A DNA stretch of 64,000 bases from DATBAT01 sp036271375 (GTDB lineage: Bacteria > Acidobacteriota > Terriglobia > Terriglobales > Acidobacteriaceae). The number at the start of each line of letters is the position of its first letter. The stretch's first letter is position 1. The notes below the pieces were generated by a model, which did no database searches, was not told the DNA's origin, and was given only the letters and a program-made list of their open reading frames with translations. Made by a program: the position numbers and the translations under genes. The DNA lies in NCBI GenBank assembly GCA_036271375.1, contig DATBAT010000258.1, forward strand, positions 1 to 64,000. Direction: 5' to 3'. Shown in pieces: positions 1-9,584 of the stretch.

Positions 1-3000
1 CGGACAAGTTGCCGTTGCAAACTTGATCGGTGCGGTACAAGCCGTTAGAGCCGGTATTCGAAGGATCGAAACTCATCTGCGGGGTGAAGTAGAAGCCGGT
101 ATGCACAGTGATGATTCCGCCTACGTGCCATCCTCCCAAAGCCAAGTCTGCCGCCCGGCTTGAGTTCAAGAAGCGTGAACCCTTGCCGATCGGTAGCTGG
201 TAGTCGAAGCTGTTGACCCAACGAAACTTCTGGTCGAAGTCGGAACGTCCATACTCGTGGCTCAGGTCGTAGGTGTTTTGTGGAGTGGGTGAAGAGCAGC
301 AGATTTCAGGCTGATCGTTCAGCGATTTGCTCCAGGTGAACGAGCTTAAGAACAACAGGCCGTGACTGAGACGCTTGTCCGCTTTGAGTTGCAGGGCGTG
401 ATAGTTCGAGTTTCCACGATTCACCATGCTGGAAAAGCTACCGAACTGCGGATAAGGCCGTCTCGCATCGATATCGCCAGGGCCGGGAACCGGGTCTTGG
501 TTGTAATCGAGCATGGTCCCGAGGTGGGTTGCCTTGGAGCCTACGTAAGCGATTTCCACCAACAGGTTGCCGGGCAATTCGTGCTGGATGTTCAAGTTCC
601 ATTCATCTAACACGGGCGAGTGCAACCGCGACTCTGCACCCGCGGCGGAGGTGGTCACGGACGCCCCGGTGATGTTGCTGGGGTCAACCGCCGGGAATCC
701 TCCGGAAACGGTGAGCGCCGGTACCGTCCCATCGGTCTGATAGTTAGGTTCAATCACAAACGGAAGGTTGTAATAAAGCTGGAAGGGATCTCCTGAGCGA
801 AGTTCCTGAGCGCTGAAGAAACGGCCGTAGCCGGCGCGAAGAACGGTGCGTGGCATGACCTGCCAGGCCAGGCCGATGCGCGGGGCGAAGTCAGCTTTGT
901 CAGTCGTTACCAACCCGCGCGAGTGGCCGTCCTTTCCCGCGTACACCAACTGCCCGGTGGCGAAATCCAGATTGGCTATCTGATTGTTGGCGTCATAGAG
1001 AGGCGTGGTGTAGTCATACCGTAGCCCCAGGTTAAGGGTCAGCTTGGAGTTAAGTTTCAAATCATCCTGAGCGAACCCGCCGTAGACTTCCTGACGATTA
1101 TGAAAGGTTCCACCGAGCGAGATGTTGGAGTTCGGAGTCAACCCCAAAAGAGCATCGGCCAGCGGAGCGCCACCGCCGTCGGGATCATCCGCGCTACTGG
1201 TCAATTGTCCAGTGAAGCGCATACGACCGCGGGGAGAGCCCAACTGCTGCAGATCAAACTGGCTACGATGGAGTTGAACGCCAAGCTTGATCGAGTGCCT
1301 TCCGTGAATAATGCTAAGCGTGTCGCCGTATTGAATTTCCTGCGATGTGCTCACGGTGGGGGCAAAGCCGGGGAAACCAAGTCGCTTGTAGCCTCCGGAG
1401 ATCTGGAACAAAGTGAGGCCTGCGAACTGCGGATCGTCGGGAACCCCCGGAACCTTCAGATCGGGAGAGGGGTTCACGAGACCATAGCTCGGGATGCCAT
1501 TGGCATAGTGCTCGTGGTTGTATCCGCCGCGCGCGTCATTCACCATCGTCGGGGAAATCGTCCAGGTGTGAGCCAGGGCCAGACCCTTCGATGAATCGAA
1601 GGAGATTCCCTGCGCCGGATTTGCGCCATCGGCAAGCCCGGGCAGCGGTGGCTGTTGATAGCGGTGCTGATTAGCCAGCGAATAGCGGGCGAAGATCTGC
1701 TGTTTTGAATTCAATAGATAGTCGAGCCGCAAGTCGCCCTGATCAATGTTGTTGCTGCCAGGATCAGTCCGGACAAAGTTTTGCGAGAGCCCATCGCGAT
1801 TGGGGGCTGGATAGAGCGAAAGGATGTTATGGGCGATCGGATCCCAACGGTTCTGAGGAATGATGTTTCCCACGAACGGCTGGCGCACGGCTTGACCGTC
1901 CCCATTTATCACGGTAGTTGCGGGATCGTAAATTTGGGAATCAAGTGCACTGAAATCTCCATTCAGCTCGGCGAGTGTGGGCACCGTGGAGATATCAACC
2001 TGAGAGTTGCCAACCCGTGTTCCCTGATAGTCACCGAAGAAGAACAGTTTGTTACGAATCACCGGGCCGCCAAAGGTGAAGCCATACTGGTTCTGTCGGA
2101 AAGGAGCCTTCTCGTCGTCCGGCGACTCGAAGTATCCGCGTGCATCGAGGACGTCATTGCGCAAGAACTCGAACAGAGTTCCGTGAAATTGGTTGGTTCC
2201 GGACTTGATCGTAGCGTTGATCACAGCACCGCCGCTGCGTCCGAACTCGGCCGAGTAGTTGCTGGTTTGCACTTTGAACTCGGCGATGGCGTCCACGTTG
2301 GTCTTCAGAACGTTGGTGCCGATGTCGTTGGAGTTGTTATCTACCCCATCGAGAATGAAGTTATTCAACAGGCCGCGCGTTCCGTTCACCGCGAAGGTTC
2401 CGCCGGCATTGCCATTACTCGACGATTGGTTACCGCCGGTAACGACGTTGCCGCTTTCGGCGATCTTCGTGACGCCTGTACTTAACGCAATCAGTTGGGT
2501 ATAGTCGCGGCCATTTAATGGTAGATCCTCGATTTGCTTGGCGGCTACTACGTTACCGAGGGTTGACGACTCTGACTGAAGCAGCGGCGGCGCGTCATTT
2601 ACGTTCACCTGTTCACTGACCGAACCAACCGGCATGGTGAAGTCGATCCTTAAGCGGTCCTGCACCTGAAGCACGATGCCAGTGCGCTCCACGGTCTTAA
2701 ACCCCTGCGCCTCGACGGAAATAGTGTAGTTACCAATCTTCAGAGGCGTCGCTGTGTAATTGCCTTGAGAGTCCGTCTTTCGGATCGTCTTCTGGTTGGT
2801 GCCAGTGTTCACGATGGTCACGGTGCCGTTAGGCAAAGTCGCGCCACTATTGTCGACCACCGTTCCCACGATGGTGGCCGCGTCGGTCTGCGCGTAAAGG
2901 CCAATCGGTAGGGCCACCACAGCGACAGCAAGACAGATGAGGACCCACAGATTTTTTCTTCTTGATTTGTCGTCACGTTCAAAGCGCGAAGCCGACCCGC

Positions 3001-3055
3001 CGGCATACACCGAAAGGGCCTGCCGCATTCTCCCAACAATCTGCCTGTCCATCAT
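1..3055 (-). CDS. TonB-dependent receptor with CarboxypepD_reg domain (partial, 3' end outside window)
   Basis: An uninterrupted minus-strand reading frame runs from the ATG at 3055 off the left edge, so about 1018 N-terminal residues are present and the C-terminus is missing. After a cytoplasmic leader of about 35 residues there is a hydrophobic segment ending LYAQ (signal/anchor). A carboxypeptidase-regulatory-like beta-sandwich follows (GTVVDNSGATLPNGTV...), then a plug-like region with LPLNGRDYTQL, and then a long barrel region with typical phrases such as LRAGYGRFF. This is the Oar-like receptor family that is greatly expanded in Acidobacteriota. It is thought to import large glycans or other ligands across the outer membrane with TonB energy. 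The start is supported by GGGAGATC about 5 nt before the ATG. It sits downstream of the oxidoreductase gene on the same strand, 68 bp away, so the two could be co-transcribed. The substrate cannot be read from sequence. Confidence 0.9.
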   Translation of the reverse strand, partial: MMDRQIVGRMRQALSVYAGGSASRFERDDKSRRKNLWVLICLAVAVVALPIGLYAQTDAATIVGTVVDNSGATLPNGTVTIVNTGTNQKTIRKTDSQGNYTATPLKIGNYTISVEAQGFKTVERTGIVLQVQDRLRIDFTMPVGSVSEQVNVNDAPPLLQSESSTLGNVVAAKQIEDLPLNGRDYTQLIALSTGVTKIAESGNVVTGGNQSSSNGNAGGTFAVNGTRGLLNNFILDGVDNNSNDIGTNVLKTNVDAIAEFKVQTSNYSAEFGRSGGAVINATIKSGTNQFHGTLFEFLRNDVLDARGYFESPDDEKAPFRQNQYGFTFGGPVIRNKLFFFGDYQGTRVGNSQVDISTVPTLAELNGDFSALDSQIYDPATTVINGDGQAVRQPFVGNIIPQNRWDPIAHNILSLYPAPNRDGLSQNFVRTDPGSNNIDQGDLRLDYLLNSKQQIFARYSLANQHRYQQPPLPGLADGANPAQGISFDSSKGLALAHTWTISPTMVNDARGGYNHEHYANGIPSYGLVNPSPDLKVPGVPDDPQFAGLTLFQISGGYKRLGFPGFAPTVSTSQEIQYGDTLSIIHGRHSIKLGVQLHRSQFDLQQLGSPRGRMRFTGQLTSSADDPDGGGAPLADALLGLTPNSNISLGGTFHNRQEVYGGFAQDDLKLNSKLTLNLGLRYDYTTPLYDANNQIANLDFATGQLVYAGKDGHSRGLVTTDKADFAPRIGLAWQVMPRTVLRAGYGRFFSAQELRSGDPFQLYYNLPFVIEPNYQTDGTVPALTVSGGFPAVDPSNITGASVTTSAAGAESRLHSPVLDEWNLNIQHELPGNLLVEIAYVGSKATHLGTMLDYNQDPVPGPGDIDARRPYPQFGSFSSMVNRGNSNYHALQLKADKRLSHGLLFLSSFTWSKSLNDQPEICCSSPTPQNTYDLSHEYGRSDFDQKFRWVNSFDYQLPIGKGSRFLNSSRAADLALGGWHVGGIITVHTGFYFTPQMSFDPSNTGSNGLYRTDQVCNGNLS

Positions 3056-3123
3056 TTGATCTCCCTGTTTTGTAGTTCTGTCTTGAAAATTGTTTCCACT
3101 CGCCGTTCCATCCAATAGCCGAT

Positions 3124-4494
3124 TTATGCCTCTGGCGTTGGCGCGTGGTCCAAAATTGTTTCGGTCTTTGCGTCCCAGAAAAGCTTCTTGCCTTCGCGTT
3201 GCGAACGCGCGGCCATGATGCAAGCCACCGAATGCGCGTAGCCCGCGAGCACAGACGCCGAAGGTTGCGTTCCTGCCCGTAGCGCCTCCAACCAATTCGT
3301 CATGTGCGAAAGATCTTCGTCCACGGTATTCGGCGGGCCTTTACCGCCGTCTCCCGGCAGCGATAGCCATTTTTCTTCGCGCACCGTTAAAGGCTCATCT
3401 TCTAGATTGCCCTTCTCTTCCACCCACAACCAGCGCGGAGTGCCTTCGGTCCCGAAATTCATCAGGGTGGCTTTCTTCCCCATGAGCCGGATGAAGCTGG
3501 GTGCATCGTTGCCAAAACTTGTCGAGTAGCTGACCAGGAATCCAGTGGGATATTCGAGCAGCGCCTCAAACGTATCCGGATTTTCTCTTCCGTCTTTCCA
3601 GGCGAAAACCCCACCGTGAGCGACAACAGATTTCGGGAAGTGGTCATCCATGAACCAATGCACCATGTCGATGCCGTGGCTCATCCACTGGTCGGGGATA
3701 CCGCTCGAGTAGTCCTTGTAAAGGCGATATTCGAAATAGAGCTGAGGATCGAAGGGCCGATAGGGTTTCGTCATCAGCCATCTGCGCCAGTCGACGTCTT
3801 CTTCGCGAATCTGTTTCACTTCCGGACGCCCACGCCAGCGCGGTCCGCGGTAGTTCCATTCAACCTCTACCTTGCTGACCTCACCGCAGACTCCAGAGCG
3901 GAACCATTTATTGGCGGCAATCTGGTAAGGTTCGCTGCGCCGCTGGGTTCCCACCTGAACGATCAGCTTTCTTTCGAGCACGGCATCGCGCGCCGCCTTT
4001 GCCTCTTCCAGGACGTTTCCCATCGGCTTCTCGACGTAGACGTGCTTGCCAGCCTCGGCGGCCATCTTCAACATCGGAGAATGCTGATGCTCGGGGGTCG
4101 AGATGATGACGGCGTCAACATCTTTGCGGCTTAGCGTTTCTTCCAGGTACTGCGTCGTGTGAGGCGTCTTCCCGTAGGTCTTCTTGGCAGCATTGGTGGC
4201 AAGCTCAAGGTTCACTTTCCAGAGGTCGCAAAGACTAATGACCTCGACGTTCTTCGAATCCTTGAGTTGCGAAAGAATGTATTCGAGGCCCCGTCCACGG
4301 TTCCCGATCCCGATGTGGCCTAGAGAAATGCGATCGTTCGAGCCTATGACGCGTCCGTAGGAAATCGCTGTCTGACTGACAGCCTCGGGTCGGGCGGTGC
4401 CAAGGAGGGCACTGCCCAATACCACCGTGGCAGAGCGATCCAGAAACGTCCTTCGCGTAAGACCCTTGCCAGTTTGACCCGATATTTTCTGCAC
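3124..4494 (-). CDS. Gfo/Idh/MocA family oxidoreductase, Tat-exported
   Basis: NAD(P)-dependent sugar or inositol dehydrogenase-like protein. It has an N-terminal Tat signal (RRTFLDRSA), then a Rossmann fold with GHIGIGNRGRG, the conserved EKPMGNVLEEAKA helix (EKP motif) and a C-terminal alpha/beta domain including HGIDMVHWFMDD. The frame is open up to an ATG at 4728, but that extension comes from AT-rich DNA and lacks a Tat-like order. I place the start at GTG 4494 because GGAGGT lies 8-9 nt upstream and the Tat motif then sits near the N-terminus (456 aa). Tat-exported members of this family are common in Acidobacteriota and Planctomycetota, and several are glycosidases or sugar oxidoreductases working in the periplasm. 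It is divergent from the LacI gene, across a region with candidate operators, so it probably belongs to that regulon. Confidence 0.88.
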   Translation of the reverse strand: MQKISGQTGKGLTRRTFLDRSATVVLGSALLGTARPEAVSQTAISYGRVIGSNDRISLGHIGIGNRGRGLEYILSQLKDSKNVEVISLCDLWKVNLELATNAAKKTYGKTPHTTQYLEETLSRKDVDAVIISTPEHQHSPMLKMAAEAGKHVYVEKPMGNVLEEAKAARDAVLERKLIVQVGTQRRSEPYQIAANKWFRSGVCGEVSKVEVEWNYRGPRWRGRPEVKQIREEDVDWRRWLMTKPYRPFDPQLYFEYRLYKDYSSGIPDQWMSHGIDMVHWFMDDHFPKSVVAHGGVFAWKDGRENPDTFEALLEYPTGFLVSYSTSFGNDAPSFIRLMGKKATLMNFGTEGTPRWLWVEEKGNLEDEPLTVREEKWLSLPGDGGKGPPNTVDEDLSHMTNWLEALRAGTQPSASVLAGYAHSVACIMAARSQREGKKLFWDAKTETILDHAPTPEA

Positions 4495-4629
4495 TTCGCC
4501 GGACCTCCGTGGTCTCGCCGATACTCTTTGCCGACTGATTGCCGAACCTTTGCCATTCCTCGGCGGAAATGAGCAGAAGAATAGGTACCATAGGCGAATG
4601 CACGTTGTCGACACATATTCAGTTTTTTG

Positions 4630-4662
4630 TGAAATATTGCATATAATTATTGAAATGTTCCA
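4630..4662. promoter_or_regulatory. Two candidate LacI-family operators in tandem
   Basis: TGAAATATTGCA at 4630-4641 and TGAAATGTTCCA at 4651-4662 are 12-bp imperfect inverted repeats. Their starts are 21 bp apart, which is two helical turns. They resemble the better palindrome at 4814-4825 and lie in the AT-rich divergent intergenic region, 140-170 bp upstream of the oxidoreductase start. LacI-family proteins bind palindromes of this type. The assignment to the neighbouring LacI protein is inference. Confidence 0.45.
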
Positions 4663-4813
4663 GATAAATTTTTCAAATCTTGCCCTTGAGGTGGGGATGA
4701 GAATGCCAGTTAAATTCAATAATATCAATATTATAAACGGTATTCCATTATGATAGCAACGAATGGTGCCTCATTCTGCTTAAAGAAAAATCACTAATTT
4801 CACATTCCCACTA

Positions 4814-4840
4814 TGAAATGTTTCAAGGCGCGGCTATAAT
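4814..4840 (+). promoter_or_regulatory. Candidate LacI operator and -10 element of the lacI-type gene
   Basis: TGAAATGTTTCA (4814-4825) is an inverted repeat with arms TGAAA/TTTCA and a 2-bp centre. TATAAT at 4835-4840 is a perfect -10 box about 40 bp before the LacI start codon. The operator sits in the -35 to -10 spacer, where a bound repressor would block transcription, so autoregulation is likely. I see no good -35 box. Confidence 0.5.
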
Positions 4841-4878
4841 TCCGTTTCTGTTTCGTCAGCAATCTTTAAGGACGGTCG

Positions 4879-5940
4879 ATGCCAAGTAAGGTCAGGGTCA
4901 GGGATTTAGCACGTCTTGCCGGTGTGAGTCCGTCGACGGTATCTCGCGTTCTCAACGGCACCGCCCAGGTCAGTCCAGAAGTTCAGGCGCGGGTTCGAAA
5001 CGCCGCCATGGAGACGGGCTTCAAACTTGAGAATTCCAATCGCACCAAGCTGATCGCTTTTCTTCTGAGCAACCGTGATCTGCTGCATCCCTTTCACTCG
5101 CGGGTCCTGGTCGGGGCCGAAGCCTTCTGTTCCGCCAACAATTACTCTGTAATCTTCTTGCCGTTTCACTACCGTGCCGACGTTCCCTGGCAGGACCTTC
5201 ATCTGCCGAAAATCTTGCAACGCCGCGACCAGATCAGTGGCTTCGTTATCGCCGGCACCAACTCGCAAAACCTATTCGATCTCTTGTCCAGCAAACAAAT
5301 TCCATTTGCGGTTCTGGGGAACAACGTTCTTGAGGACTGGAAATCCAACGAATACGACACGGTGTGGGTCGACGACGAACAGGGCGCCTATGAGATGACG
5401 CGCCATCTTCAAGCGATCGGGCATCGTGACATCTGGTTTGTGGGGAACTGCAAATTCACCTGGTTCGCCCGCCTGCATAACGGATATCGCCGTGCGATGG
5501 AAGAGGCCGGTCTCGCTCCGCGAAACGCGGGGTTCGATTTCGAACAAGAAGAAAATGTCGGCTATCTGGGCGCCAAGTCCATATTCACCAGCGGCGAATC
5601 GGCCACGGCAATCTTCGCCGGCACGGACGTATGCGCCGACGGCGTCTACAAGGCGCTTCGCGATCTAAACGTTCGGGTCCCGGAAGAGGTGACCGTTGTG
5701 GGCTGCGATGACCTGGATGCGGTCAAACTCTATCCTCCGCTCACCACGATTCGCGTGTTCGGCGAACAGGTCGGCGCACATCTCTCCGAGTTGGTGCTCA
5801 ACCGTATTGCTCAGCCGGATAGGCCCGTGCAGAAATATACGATCCCAACCCAGCTCATAAAGCGCGAGTCTTCGGGCCCACCTCCGCGGTTTTCCGGCCG
5901 GACGGCAGAGTTCGATTCGTCCTCCATTACCAACGCTTGA
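4879..5940 (+). CDS. LacI family transcriptional regulator
   Basis: 353 aa, usual length for LacI/PurR repressors. Residues 6-55 form the helix-turn-helix and hinge (RDLARLAGVSPSTVSRVLNG, then VSPEVQARV). Residues from about 60 to 340 form the periplasmic-binding-protein-like effector domain, including FVIAGTNSQN, IFAGTDVCADGVYKAL and VPEEVTVVGCDD. The start has AAGGA about 8 nt upstream. It reads divergently from the Gfo/Idh/MocA gene and is followed 54 bp later by the NagB-like gene and then by the GH116 gene. This suggests it controls a glucoside or amino-sugar utilisation set. The effector is unknown. Confidence 0.93.
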   Translation: MPSKVRVRDLARLAGVSPSTVSRVLNGTAQVSPEVQARVRNAAMETGFKLENSNRTKLIAFLLSNRDLLHPFHSRVLVGAEAFCSANNYSVIFLPFHYRADVPWQDLHLPKILQRRDQISGFVIAGTNSQNLFDLLSSKQIPFAVLGNNVLEDWKSNEYDTVWVDDEQGAYEMTRHLQAIGHRDIWFVGNCKFTWFARLHNGYRRAMEEAGLAPRNAGFDFEQEENVGYLGAKSIFTSGESATAIFAGTDVCADGVYKALRDLNVRVPEEVTVVGCDDLDAVKLYPPLTTIRVFGEQVGAHLSELVLNRIAQPDRPVQKYTIPTQLIKRESSGPPPRFSGRTAEFDSSSITNA

Positions 5941-5994
5941 GCTGCTAATAGATTTCCAAACACAGATTTCCAACCGATGAGGGGCGAGAGTTCG

Positions 5995-6777
5995 ATGAAC
6001 TACGGGAAGACTCAAGTTGTGCTTTGTGAAGACGAGAATGATTTGGGTCGGCAATCGGCTTCAGCAGTCGCAGGACGGATGCGCGAACTTCTGGCGTCAA
6101 GGGATGAGATACGCATAATTTTTGCGGCGGGCGAAAGTCAGGCAGCCTTCCTGGACGCGCTCGCTCAGGAAACGGATATCGATTGGAGCAAGGTCGTTTG
6201 CTTCAACATGGACGACTTTTGGGACACGCGTATGCCCGAGGACTACACCTGCGGCTATCAGACGCGAAAGCAACTCTATGACAAAGTCGGGCCCAGAAAA
6301 TTCCATCTGGTGCAGTTCAACGCTCCCGATCCCAATAAAGAGGCGCTGCACTTCGAGTCCCTGCTGCGTTCGGCGGGCAAGATCGACATTCTTTGCCAGG
6401 GGATTGGAACTTCTGGCCACCTCGCGCTGAACGAACCCTATGACACTGACTTCAATGATCCGTCGTGGGTGAGAGTGGTGGACATCGCCGAACAGTCCAA
6501 GCGCCAGCTCATGGACGATCCAAACTTTAAGGACCTCGGCTACATCCCGGACAAGGGCATCACCATGACCATGCCGGCTTTGCTCCACGCGGAGAACGTC
6601 TATACGATGGTGCCGTTAGGGATTAAGCGGGACATCCTCACTAAGCTGTTCGAGACAAAAGAGCCCACCGCCGCACTTCCCGCCTCCGTCCTGAGGACGG
6701 TCGACGGAAAACTTTTCGTTGATCGGGATTCGTGCCCGCCTGAGTTCCTGCCTGCTGAAAAATTCTCCTCGACCTAA
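5995..6777 (+). CDS. Glucosamine-6-phosphate deaminase / 6-phosphogluconolactonase family protein
   Basis: NagB/SOL-family fold of 260 aa. Motifs of glucosamine-6-phosphate deaminases are visible: IIFAAGESQ in the phosphate-binding region, VVCFNMDDFWD (where NagB has the catalytic LDEY/D), CQGIGTSGHLALNEP (NagB has GxGxDGHIAFNEP) and KGITMTMPALL. The expected reaction is conversion of GlcN-6-P to Fru-6-P plus ammonia, but the D of DGH is S here (GTSGH), so substrate or mechanism may differ. An in-frame ATG at 5977 exists. I prefer 5995 because GGGGCGAG lies about 9 nt upstream. It follows the LacI gene and precedes the GH116 gene on the same strand, probably one operon. Confidence 0.82.
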   Translation: MNYGKTQVVLCEDENDLGRQSASAVAGRMRELLASRDEIRIIFAAGESQAAFLDALAQETDIDWSKVVCFNMDDFWDTRMPEDYTCGYQTRKQLYDKVGPRKFHLVQFNAPDPNKEALHFESLLRSAGKIDILCQGIGTSGHLALNEPYDTDFNDPSWVRVVDIAEQSKRQLMDDPNFKDLGYIPDKGITMTMPALLHAENVYTMVPLGIKRDILTKLFETKEPTAALPASVLRTVDGKLFVDRDSCPPEFLPAEKFSST

Positions 6778-6816
6778 GGCGTAAAGGAAAGTATCGAGGC
6801 ACAGGAGATAAGATTT

Positions 6817-9561
6817 CTGCCTAATAACAAGATCTCTCGATCCGGGCGCCGCGATTTTCTCAAAACAGCGGCCACCGCCGCGGTGGCACTTCCCTCACTG
6901 GCCCACGCGGAATCTCCGTCGTCGGTACCCACGAATGGAAAAGCTTCTGAAGATCCAACCAGCCCCAGGCAAACGCCCAGCGATATTTCTTTTCCTCGCA
7001 GGTTCTCCGGTGAATATCTCTCGCGCATTTCTTTCCCACTGGGCGGCATCGGAACCGGCACCATCGGATTAAGCGGAAGAGGCAGTCTGCAAGACTGGGA
7101 AATCTTTAATAAATCACAGCCGGGAAACAGCCCCCGTTTCGCGTTCCCCTCGATATGGGTGAAGACGAAAAGCAATGCTCCATACAGCGCGATCCTGGAG
7201 CGCTGTCTGTTGCCTCCGTTCGATAAGACTGAGGAAGGTCTGGGTTCCAACGGGCTCCCCGGACTTCCCAGATTTCGCGAAGCTACGTTTCTTGGCGCTT
7301 TTCCATTAGCGCGAATTGAATTCGAGGACGACATCTGCCCGGTGAAAGTGGCGCTGGAAGCATTTTCACCATTCCAGCCTCTCAATGCTGACGAGTCCGG
7401 GCTTCCCTGCGCCGTCTTTTCCTACCAAGTGCACAATCCGGACAAGCAAGACGCGGAAGTAGTAATCGCATGGTCGATCGAAAATCCCCTGAGCTTAAAT
7501 GATCAGAGGGAAAACAAATCCCAGGACGCTTTGGGTCTCGCCGGAATTGTGATGACCGATCCTTCGCTCGATCCAGCGAATCCGATGAAAGGATCGTTCG
7601 CCTTCGCGGCGTTGCCCGGCGAAGCGACAAAGACCGAGCGGCTGACTTACTGGCACAAGGACGAAATATTCACGCGGGCCGAGTACTTCTGGTTCGATGA
7701 ATTTTCTCAGACCGGCAGACTTGGCGAGGAGGAAAGCGTCTCGAAGTCGCCGATGGCTTCGGTTTCGTTGCGGCAAGTCATTCCTGCAGGGCAGACGCGC
7801 GAATTCAGGTTTCTATTCACCTGGCATTTCCCCAATCGTACTTCTGCGTGGAGCGGTTGGAGGTCGCCCAAGGGTGAAGAGAACGTCGTACTGGGCAACT
7901 ATTACTGCAAGCGCTTCGAGAACGCATGGGCGGCCGCGGAATATGTCGCTGCCCACCTGCCGGACCTGGAAGCGAAAACGCGAAGCTTCGTAACCGCAAT
8001 CCGCGACTCGACGCTGCCCGATTCCGTGAAGGACGCAGCCACCGCAAATCTATGTACGCTGGTTTCCAACACCAGCTTCCGCATTACCGATGGCAGTTTT
8101 CATGGCTTTGAAGGTTGCGGCGACAACGGCGGCCTTGGATTCGGCACCTGCACCCACGTCTGGAACTACGACGTCGCCACACAATGGGTGTTCCCCTCGC
8201 TGGCGCGCTCTATTCGCGAAACCAGTTTCGGCTATGCCATGGATGCCACCGGCAAAATGGATTTTCGCCACCGCCTTCCCCCGGGCAAGCAACATGGCGA
8301 GAGTGCAGCCGACGGTCAAATGGGACAAATCGTCAAACTGTATTTTGACTGGCGCTTGTGCGGAGACACCGCCTGGCTCCGCAAACACTGGCCCGGAGCG
8401 AAGCGCGCCATTGAATACGCGTGGCGCCCGGGTGGATGGGACGGTGACCGGGATGGCGTCATGGAAGGCGTGCAGCACAACACTTATGACGTCGAGTTCT
8501 ACGGGCCCAATCCAATTTGCGAAACCTGGTATCTGGCGGCGCTGAAGGCCACCGCGGTGATGGCCGGCGCCGTCGGCGAAGCTGAATTCAGTGCGAAATG
8601 TGTGAGCCTTTTCCAGCGGGGCAGCGCATGGACTGACGCCAATCTTTTCAACGGCGAGTTCTATATTCAGAAAATCCGCAAAATCTCAATCGATGAAGTT
8701 GCGCCGGACTTGCTTCCAGAGCACGACGAGGATAGCGATGCAAAAGACGCTTTAGCCAATGTCAAATTCCAACTCGGAGCAGGTTGTCACATTGACCAGT
8801 TGGCCGGCCAGTTTATCGCGAGCGTCGCTGGGTTGGGCGATTTGCTCTCGCCAGAACACATTCGCAAGACGCTGCAATCCATCCTTCGCTACAACTCGAA
8901 GCCTGATTTGTATCGCTACGTTTCCAACGAGCGGACCTACGCGCTGAATGATGAGCCCGCGCTCGTGCTTTGCGATTACTCGAAGGGAGGCCGACCCAAG
9001 ATGACCGCGCCCTACTGGTCTGAGGTTTGGACTGGCCTGGAGTACGAAGCTGCCTCACTGATGATTTCTCATGGCATGCCGGAGCAGGGAGTTCAGGTCA
9101 TAGAAGATATTCGCCAAAGGCACGATGGGAAAAGAAGAAATCCATACGCCGAAACAGAATACGGGCGCCACTACGCCCGCGCCATGGCCAGTTGGGCAGC
9201 CGTGCCAGGTCTTTCAGGGTTCCAATACGACGCAATAGACAAGCGGCTCACCGTCACGCCACCTACCGATGTGCGCCAACCGTTCCAATCTTTCTGGTCG
9301 GTGCCTTCAGGATGGGGTCAGGTCAAACGGACCTCAAAAGGTTCGTCAATGGATTTTTCGTTAGAGCCCGTAGTCGGAACTATTGTGGTGCAGGAAATGG
9401 TACTGTCATGGCCGCGACCGGTTTCGGGGTCGATCACAGTGAAAACGGGACCCCGCGCTATCAAGGTGGCTCCCCGCAAACAAGGAGCGACCATCATTCT
9501 TAGATTCGAAGAGCCGCTGACAATATCCGCCGAATCTCCGCTGCGCCTTCTTGCGGTATAA
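6817..9561 (+). CDS. GH116-type beta-glucosidase/glucosylceramidase-like enzyme, Tat-exported
   Basis: About 914 aa. The N-terminal GH116 beta domain begins with the family signature FPLGGIGTGTIGLSGRG at roughly residues 70-85. The (alpha/alpha)6 catalytic domain contains WNYDVATQWVFP and NTYDVEFYGPNP, whose Glu matches the nucleophile position of the family, and EVWTGLEY near the end. The expected role is hydrolysis of beta-glucosides or glucosylated lipids outside the cytoplasm. The Tat signal RRDFLKTAATAAVA ends in AHA. No ATG or GTG precedes the Tat signal. CTG at 6817 has AGGAG 9 nt upstream and gives a Tat protein of normal length, so a CTG start is likely. The first in-frame GTG (6883) would delete the Tat signal. 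It is probably co-transcribed with the NagB-like gene. Confidence 0.85.
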   Translation: MPNNKISRSGRRDFLKTAATAAVALPSLAHAESPSSVPTNGKASEDPTSPRQTPSDISFPRRFSGEYLSRISFPLGGIGTGTIGLSGRGSLQDWEIFNKSQPGNSPRFAFPSIWVKTKSNAPYSAILERCLLPPFDKTEEGLGSNGLPGLPRFREATFLGAFPLARIEFEDDICPVKVALEAFSPFQPLNADESGLPCAVFSYQVHNPDKQDAEVVIAWSIENPLSLNDQRENKSQDALGLAGIVMTDPSLDPANPMKGSFAFAALPGEATKTERLTYWHKDEIFTRAEYFWFDEFSQTGRLGEEESVSKSPMASVSLRQVIPAGQTREFRFLFTWHFPNRTSAWSGWRSPKGEENVVLGNYYCKRFENAWAAAEYVAAHLPDLEAKTRSFVTAIRDSTLPDSVKDAATANLCTLVSNTSFRITDGSFHGFEGCGDNGGLGFGTCTHVWNYDVATQWVFPSLARSIRETSFGYAMDATGKMDFRHRLPPGKQHGESAADGQMGQIVKLYFDWRLCGDTAWLRKHWPGAKRAIEYAWRPGGWDGDRDGVMEGVQHNTYDVEFYGPNPICETWYLAALKATAVMAGAVGEAEFSAKCVSLFQRGSAWTDANLFNGEFYIQKIRKISIDEVAPDLLPEHDEDSDAKDALANVKFQLGAGCHIDQLAGQFIASVAGLGDLLSPEHIRKTLQSILRYNSKPDLYRYVSNERTYALNDEPALVLCDYSKGGRPKMTAPYWSEVWTGLEYEAASLMISHGMPEQGVQVIEDIRQRHDGKRRNPYAETEYGRHYARAMASWAAVPGLSGFQYDAIDKRLTVTPPTDVRQPFQSFWSVPSGWGQVKRTSKGSSMDFSLEPVVGTIVVQEMVLSWPRPVSGSITVKTGPRAIKVAPRKQGATIILRFEEPLTISAESPLRLLAV

Positions 9562-9584
9562 CAAAGTCTAAAGAGGAATTTAGG

